A stretch of 11,492 bases of DNA from an uncultured Bacilli bacterium (GTDB taxonomy: Bacteria > Bacillota_I > Bacilli_A > RF39 > UBA660): contig CANQRJ010000036.1 in assembly GCA_947626215.1 (NCBI GenBank), positions 1 through 11,492 of the forward strand, given 5' to 3'. The translations under genes and the position numbers were made by a program. The notes beneath the pieces are model-generated. The model searched no databases, was not told the DNA's origin, and saw only the letters and a list, made by a program, of their open reading frames with translations. Of the stretch, positions 6,859 to 11,492 are shown piece after piece; the first letter of the stretch is position 1; every line of letters begins with the position of its first letter.

Positions 6859-8393
6859 TACAAGATGAGTTTCAAATGAATCCGATCGAACCAAGTTCAA
6901 AGAAAAATATTTTTTCAAAAAAATGGATTGTCCTTCTTCTTTTTTTTATCATCATTGTGGTTTTAGCAACTTTAATCTATTTCTTCTTTTTCACGAAAAA
7001 TAAAAGTGAAACTTTTGAAGAATTTGAAAATACAATTTCTTTTTTTCTAAAAAATGAAAATAAATATGCTTTATTTGATGAAAATGGAAATCAATTAACA
7101 GATTTTTTATATGACGAGACAAAAGAATTTAAAAGTCATACAGCAATTGTTAAGAAAGATAATCAATATGGTATCATCGCGAATAACGGAAAAATGATGG
7201 TTGATTTTGGGCTTTATGACGATATTTCTTTTTATAGTGGAAGAATGTATATTGCAAGAAATCAAAATGGAAGATTTCTAATTCATGAAACTGGAAAAGT
7301 TTTATACGATTTAAAAGATTTTACAACAGAATATTTAATATCTATGACAAGTATTGGAATATTAAATGATTCTACCAATTATCATATTATTGATTCGAAT
7401 GGAAAAGAGATATTTTCTATTCCTATAGAAAAGAATAAAGATTTTGAAATAGATGAAACAAATCAATTTACGGTGCTTTTCTATAATAATAAAAGTTATA
7501 TTATTAATCATGATCCATTTACTTTAGTTGGAAGTTTAAGTTCTAATAGTATTTATCAAATGTCTTATCCTTTTGATGGAGGTATTCTTCTTAAAAATAG
7601 CTCTACTTATAAAGTGGTAAAAGATGGAAAAATTACAGATTTGGATTGTGATAATGTTATCTCTGTGCATAACAGTACTCATTACTTTACATGTGAAAAA
7701 AATTCAAAAAAATATTTGATAGATTCGGAAGAAAACTTTCAAAAAAAGATTCAAATTCAACAAACAACGTCTTTTTCAGATTCTAAAAATTATATGGAAT
7801 CAAATGAAAATAACTCTGTAGATTTTTCTTTTAATGACGAGACGAAAACTTTAAAATGTTATATACCTGCTTCAGATCTTTATCAAGTTTCTCGTATTTA
7901 TCGTTTAAAAAATCATTGCCTTTTTGATAAATATGAGTATTTTAATGAAAAAGGAGAAAAAATCATTTCAAAATCTTTTGAGTCGGCGACAGACTTTGAT
8001 ATAAATCATCGAGCAATTGTAAGCGAAAAGAAATATAAGTATTATTTAATCGATGAAAATGGAAAAAAATTAAGTGAAGAATACGACGATATGTATTTAT
8101 CTAATGAAGGATATACGGTATCTAAAGATAATAAAAAAGGTTTAATTGATACAAATGGAAAAATCATTATTCCATGTGAGTATTCTAACATTTATACTAG
8201 TAATTCTATTGCTATTTTAACAAAGAAAAATGGAGACTACGTTTTATATGATATGGAAAATCAAAAAGAAATTGCTTCATCTACAAGTAAACCTGTAGAG
8301 TATAAAGGTTATATTAAAGTATCTATTCCAAAGGAAAAGAAAGAAGTATATTATACGTTTTCTGGAAAGAAAATTTTAGAAAAGAATATATAA
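6855..8393 (+). CDS. Single-TM extracytoplasmic WG-repeat protein, paralogue without zinc ribbon
   Basis: This 512-residue protein has a short basic cytoplasmic N-terminus (about 1-23), one signal-anchor helix (about 24-46) and roughly 460 residues of WG-type repeats outside the membrane, e.g. YALFDENGNQL, YGIIANNGKM, YYLIDENGKKL and KGLIDTNGKII. These match units of the protein at 3494-5281 in the same order along the whole outer domain, so the two are tandem paralogues. This one lacks the zinc ribbon and Asn/Gln linker. Five outer Cys are shared with the paralogue: C265/C280, C335/C355 and C441. No clear Shine-Dalgarno sits at the start; initiation probably relies on the ATGA overlap with the upstream gene. 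A later in-frame ATG at 6876 is possible but has no better ribosome site. Likely role: an outward-facing binding or sensing subunit with unknown ligand. Confidence 0.83.
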   Translation: MIQDEFQMNPIEPSSKKNIFSKKWIVLLLFFIIIVVLATLIYFFFFTKNKSETFEEFENTISFFLKNENKYALFDENGNQLTDFLYDETKEFKSHTAIVKKDNQYGIIANNGKMMVDFGLYDDISFYSGRMYIARNQNGRFLIHETGKVLYDLKDFTTEYLISMTSIGILNDSTNYHIIDSNGKEIFSIPIEKNKDFEIDETNQFTVLFYNNKSYIINHDPFTLVGSLSSNSIYQMSYPFDGGILLKNSSTYKVVKDGKITDLDCDNVISVHNSTHYFTCEKNSKKYLIDSEENFQKKIQIQQTTSFSDSKNYMESNENNSVDFSFNDETKTLKCYIPASDLYQVSRIYRLKNHCLFDKYEYFNEKGEKIISKSFESATDFDINHRAIVSEKKYKYYLIDENGKKLSEEYDDMYLSNEGYTVSKDNKKGLIDTNGKIIIPCEYSNIYTSNSIAILTKKNGDYVLYDMENQKEIASSTSKPVEYKGYIKVSIPKEKKEVYYTFSGKKILEKNI

Positions 8394-8407
8394 GAGGATG
8401 TGAAATT

Positions 8408-10858
8408 ATGTTTTGTGCAAATTGTCAAAATAACTTAAATCCTTCTGATTCTTTTTGTCCTTATTGTGGTCAAAAAGTTGAGAAGCCAAAGAAAAAAATT
8501 CCAAAAAAATATGTGTTTCTTTTTGTTCTTTTTATAGGAATTTTCTTACTAGGACTTGTTTTTCTTTTTTTCTTTTTAGGTCAAGAAAAAAAATCTTATG
8601 GAACGAAAAGCGCTATCAATGAACTTACTATTGTAAATAGCAAAGAAGGTATTCCTAAATTTATAAGTGGTTCTTTTAGTAATAAAAAAGTTTATTCTAG
8701 TAATGATGCTTTAGACGCTTTAGGAGAATTACAAGATTTATTTCATTTCAAAGATGTTCATAAAGAGTTTGTTTTAACTTCTACTGAAACGTATGAAGGG
8801 TTGACTTTTTACCGTTTTCAACAAGTCTATGATGGAGTAGAAGTGAATCATCAAAATTTGGTGATCAGTGTTAAAGAGGATGGCACGATTCTGAGCTTAA
8901 GTGGTTATTATCTTCCTTCTATTCAAATAGATATAAAAGATGTTTCTAATGTTTCAGAAATTAAAAAAATTGCTCAAGATTATTTTAAAGAAGATTCTAC
9001 TATTAAAGATCCTGTTTTGAAATTAGAACAAAATGAAAAAGGGGCTTCTCTTATTTATATGGTGGAAGGATTCAATGATGAAAAAAATGGAAATTTAGTT
9101 ATTGATGCAAAATCAAAGGAAATTCTTCGTTTTGAAAATTTCTATCAATTTGATAATTATCCTTGGAAAGGATTAGGAATAGACGGAGAATATGAAACGA
9201 TTCAATTAGAGTCTTATTTTGATTTAGGCGCTACTAAGACTCGTTATCGATTCCATGATATAGAACGGGACATTTATCTTTCAAATTATAATTTAATTGG
9301 GGCTACTCTAAGTATCTTTTTAAGTATGGTTCCTATTAAACGAGCCTATGTAGTTAATATGGAAGATGGAGAATTAGCTTGGTATGATCAAACTAAATTT
9401 ACGAGAGAAGCAGTCACGGCTATGGCTAATTTTAGTAAAATCTATGATTATTATAAAAAGGTATTAAAAAGAGACTCTTATGATGGAAAAGGAAGTAGAA
9501 TTTTTATTAATTTAGGAGTTACATTAAAAACTCTTTCAAATGAAAGTTTAAATAATGCCTTTTGGGCAGGTGGAATTGATGAAATGTTTATCGGAGACTG
9601 GGATCAAAAATCTTTTGCTGTCGCTTTAGATGTATTAGGTCATGAATTTACTCATGGAGTGGTGGAACATACTGCGAACTTTGCTAGTTCCCCTAAACAA
9701 GAAGATCTTAATAAGCCTTTTGAAACAGGTGCTTTAAATGAAGCTTATGCCGACATTTTAGGAAATTTAATAGAAGGAAAAAATTGGACAATGGGGGAAA
9801 GTATTGAAGTTTTAAGAGATGCGGAAGACCCAAGTAGAACAAAAGAGCCAAGTATAAAAGAGGGAGAATATTATTTTCCTGATCGATATTTAGATAATGG
9901 AAAATATACGGTGGAAGATCTTTTAAAGGCAAATAACGTCGAGACTTTATATGATATAGATCAAGGTGGTGTTCATGTCAATTCCAATGTGGTCAGTCAT
10001 GCCGCCTATTTAATGGATTCATATCATGCTTTTCAAAATAAAGAAGAAATGGCTCAAGTTTGGTATCAATCTTTATTTTTATTATCTTCTTATGCTAATT
10101 TTCATGATTGTGCTTTGGCCGTATTACAATCTGCAAAAAATTTGGGATTAAGTAATAATTCTATTTTAAAAATAAAACAAGCTTTTTTAGATACAAAAAT
10201 GTTAGAAGAAAATTTAAATGAAGTGGAGTTTCAAGTAAAAAGTGGAGAAGAAGAAGTAAAAGATTATGATATTTCAATTGTTTCTAATATCAATCAAGAA
10301 GAAATTCATAATGAAAAAACGGATAATCCTTATAAAGTAGATTTATATACTGGAAATTATACAGTTAAAGTTACAAAAAATGGTTTTCAAGATTTTGAAA
10401 CAACTATTGATGTATCTGGAAATATGAAAATAGATATTTCTTTAATTCATGAAGCTACGTTAAAGAAAGAACAAAATGAAATTCAAAAAGAGCAAGGAAA
10501 AGATTTTTGTACTACAAGTGAATGTGTAGAAATTACTTGGTACTATTTAGGAGTCGAAAATGGAAAAGATAGTTCTCAAGTGAATCGATATAATAAAGGA
10601 ATTGTTTTATCAGGTGATACGGTTGTAGATGCAATGAACGAATCTTTTGAAAATTTATTTTCTTTTGATGGAGAATCCCTTTATATGAATATGGCTGGAA
10701 TTAAAACAAAATTTGATTTTTATTATAAAGGAACTGAAAATAAATTTAAATGGAATGAACCTATTAATGAAGACATAGAACTTGAAATGAGAATTTCTAA
10801 TGATTTTTTAGGAAATAATTTTGATTTATTTGGTCAATTGAAAGAGCATTTAGAATAA
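8408..10858 (+). CDS. Membrane-anchored M4 (thermolysin-type) metalloprotease with cytoplasmic zinc ribbon
   Basis: This 816-residue protein has a zinc ribbon (C3/C6, C17/C20), a Lys-rich linker, one TM helix (about 35-57), an FTP-type propeptide (about 100-150, RFQQVYDGVEVN), a PepSY-like propeptide part (about 150-245) and a thermolysin-type catalytic domain (about 250-600). Active-site residues appear intact: HEFTH with zinc ligands H412 and H416 and catalytic E413; GALNEAYAD with third ligand E445 and D449; GGVHVNS with H523, matching thermolysin His231. The loop between the first two motifs is about nine residues longer than in thermolysin. An extension beyond 600 holds a PEGA/carboxypeptidase-regulatory-like beta domain (about 604-685) and an unrecognised end (about 690-816) with C701/C706. 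M4 enzymes normally have a cleaved signal peptide; here a ribbon plus anchor replaces it. Self-processing at the propeptide junction would free the protease and leave the propeptide on the membrane (inference). The start follows GAGG at 8395-8398, 14 nt after the preceding gene. Confidence 0.9.
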   Translation: MFCANCQNNLNPSDSFCPYCGQKVEKPKKKIPKKYVFLFVLFIGIFLLGLVFLFFFLGQEKKSYGTKSAINELTIVNSKEGIPKFISGSFSNKKVYSSNDALDALGELQDLFHFKDVHKEFVLTSTETYEGLTFYRFQQVYDGVEVNHQNLVISVKEDGTILSLSGYYLPSIQIDIKDVSNVSEIKKIAQDYFKEDSTIKDPVLKLEQNEKGASLIYMVEGFNDEKNGNLVIDAKSKEILRFENFYQFDNYPWKGLGIDGEYETIQLESYFDLGATKTRYRFHDIERDIYLSNYNLIGATLSIFLSMVPIKRAYVVNMEDGELAWYDQTKFTREAVTAMANFSKIYDYYKKVLKRDSYDGKGSRIFINLGVTLKTLSNESLNNAFWAGGIDEMFIGDWDQKSFAVALDVLGHEFTHGVVEHTANFASSPKQEDLNKPFETGALNEAYADILGNLIEGKNWTMGESIEVLRDAEDPSRTKEPSIKEGEYYFPDRYLDNGKYTVEDLLKANNVETLYDIDQGGVHVNSNVVSHAAYLMDSYHAFQNKEEMAQVWYQSLFLLSSYANFHDCALAVLQSAKNLGLSNNSILKIKQAFLDTKMLEENLNEVEFQVKSGEEEVKDYDISIVSNINQEEIHNEKTDNPYKVDLYTGNYTVKVTKNGFQDFETTIDVSGNMKIDISLIHEATLKKEQNEIQKEQGKDFCTTSECVEITWYYLGVENGKDSSQVNRYNKGIVLSGDTVVDAMNESFENLFSFDGESLYMNMAGIKTKFDFYYKGTENKFKWNEPINEDIELEMRISNDFLGNNFDLFGQLKEHLE

Positions 10859-10881
10859 TGATTTTAGATTCTTTTCTTTTA

Positions 10882-10890
10882 TGATATACT
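10882..10890 (+). promoter_or_regulatory. Extended -10 promoter for the HAD-like gene
   Basis: TGATATACT (TGnTATACT) is a good extended -10 element. No convincing -35 is found 16-18 bp upstream, which extended -10 promoters tolerate. Transcription would start near 10897, about 20 nt before the ATG. It lies in the 59-nt gap after the M4 gene, where no hairpin terminator is visible, so read-through from the operon is also possible. Confidence 0.5.
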
Positions 10891-10917
10891 TAAGTTAGAT
10901 AGAAAGTAAGTGAAAAT

Positions 10918-11403
10918 ATGAAAGAAAGTAAAATAAAAGAATTGTTTCAAAATGAGTGTACGGTTTATGTTTTTGATTTAGATGGTGTTTTGGCACCTAT
11001 AGAATACGGAGAATATAATCATTATTACTATGATGATGAAGAGTGGAGTAAAGCTATTTTAGAAAAAGATTTTTATGAAGATGTACGACCTATAAAAACA
11101 TTCCAAGATTTTTTAAAAGAAAAAGATAAATCTTTCGTTTATGTTGTAACAAAAGTAATGAATGAGGAAGAAAAAAGGCAAAAAATTAAGTTTGTAAAAA
11201 AGAATTATCAAATTGAAGAGGATCATGTTTATGGGGTTTATCATGATTTAGATAAATTAAAAGCTATGAAAGAAATTCAAAAAAATCATCCTCATTTAGA
11301 AGATCGATATTTCGTAATGATTGATGATACAGTAAACATATTAAATGACATCATGGAACATTCATCTTTTTCAACTGTTCATGTTAGTAGTTTTTTAAAG
11401 TAA
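10918..11403 (+). CDS. HAD-superfamily hydrolase-like protein
   Basis: This 161-residue protein is predicted to be a small cytoplasmic member of the HAD phosphatase/hydrolase superfamily. Motif I is FDLDGVLAP with nucleophile D20 and acid D22; motif II is probably T78 in YVVTKV; K113 (LDKLKAM) fits motif III; motif IV is MIDDTVNIL with D136/D137. The protein is short and the cap region (about 28-60) is small and aromatic/acidic (HYYYDDEEW), so a C0- or minimal-cap HAD is likely and the substrate cannot be inferred. No strong Shine-Dalgarno is present; AGAAAG at 10901-10906 is weak. A promoter-like element just upstream suggests it is a separate unit rather than part of the membrane system. 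The catalytic residues appear complete, so phosphatase activity is plausible. Confidence 0.8.
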   Translation: MKESKIKELFQNECTVYVFDLDGVLAPIEYGEYNHYYYDDEEWSKAILEKDFYEDVRPIKTFQDFLKEKDKSFVYVVTKVMNEEEKRQKIKFVKKNYQIEEDHVYGVYHDLDKLKAMKEIQKNHPHLEDRYFVMIDDTVNILNDIMEHSSFSTVHVSSFLK

Positions 11404-11421
11404 AAAAGAAACTTTGGCTCT

Positions 11422-11492
11422 AGAATTTCTGGTGGGAAGTAAAAATTCCAAAAAATGAATGCGAAAAAATGAAATTCAAGAATTTTTGGTGG
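11422..11492. repeat. Imperfect 14-bp direct repeat at window edge
   Basis: AGAATTTCTGGTGG (11422-11435) and AGAATTTTTGGTGG (11479-11492) match at 13 of 14 positions with starts 57 bp apart; the second copy ends at the window edge. Between them, AAATTC/GAATTT arms (11472-11477 and 11480-11485) form a dyad, and AAAAATTC (11441-11448) can pair with GAATTTTT (11480-11487). It may be the start of a tandem-repeat tract or a leader for the next gene. No T-box, tRNA or terminator pattern is convincing. Confidence 0.35.

Noticed and set aside
11404..11450. Rho-independent terminator after the HAD-like gene
   Set aside because: Only 4-5 bp weak stems (AGAAA/TTTCT, GGAA/TTCC) without a following U-run; not enough to call.
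11422..11492. T-box riboswitch suggested by GGTGG
   Set aside because: No AGGGTGGNACCGCG-type core, specifier stem or terminator helix is seen.

Overview
The window is very AT-rich and has tightly packed genes, strong Shine-Dalgarno sequences of the AAGGAGG type, Trp encoded by TGG and TGA used as a stop (6856-6858). This fits a low-GC Bacillota (Firmicutes) chromosome with the standard code, so not a UGA-Trp mycoplasma. An uncultured gut lineage such as an Erysipelotrichales/RF39-type bacterium is plausible, but the species cannot be named from the sequence.

Layout: (1) 1-79 holds a 15-bp direct repeat that may be the end of a mobile element lying mostly outside the window. (2) 80-520, minus strand, encodes a regulator with two XRE-type helix-turn-helix domains in tandem. 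(3) 521-743 is the divergent intergenic region, with two candidate forward promoters overlaid by three direct repeats of consensus TTTGGGAAAATGTAC at 19-20 bp spacing. (4) 744-10858 is one co-directional run of seven genes with gaps of 1, 1, 14 and 14 nt, one 4-nt overlap and a single larger gap of 81 nt. (5) 10918-11403 is a small HAD-like protein with its own promoter-like sequence. (6) 11404-11492 is non-coding and holds a short imperfect direct repeat at the window edge.

The seven-gene run looks like one membrane system. It starts with an SPFH/band-7 protein ending in a SHOCT domain (YdjI/COG4260-like), followed by a membrane protein with two zinc ribbons. This resembles the SPFH and zinc-ribbon part of the Bacillus subtilis pspA-ydjGHI envelope-stress operon. 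Next come a zinc-ribbon/one-TM/WG-repeat protein, a four-TM protein with a C-terminal zinc ribbon, a zinc-ribbon five-TM Yip1-like protein, and a second one-TM WG-repeat protein that is a diverged paralogue of the first. The last gene encodes a zinc ribbon and one TM helix joined to a complete thermolysin-type (M4) metalloprotease with propeptide and a C-terminal extension. Five of the seven proteins carry a short CxxC...CxxC zinc ribbon placed on the predicted cytoplasmic side, and three carry large extracytoplasmic domains.

Working model (inference): the zinc ribbons and the SPFH scaffold bring these proteins together on the inner membrane face, the WG-repeat domains sense or bind something outside, and the M4 enzyme is the extracellular output. 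The XRE regulator would control the operon through the repeats. The combination of SPFH-SHOCT, zinc-ribbon membrane proteins, paired WG-repeat proteins and a zinc-ribbon-anchored thermolysin is, as far as I know, not a described system, and it is the main item of interest here.
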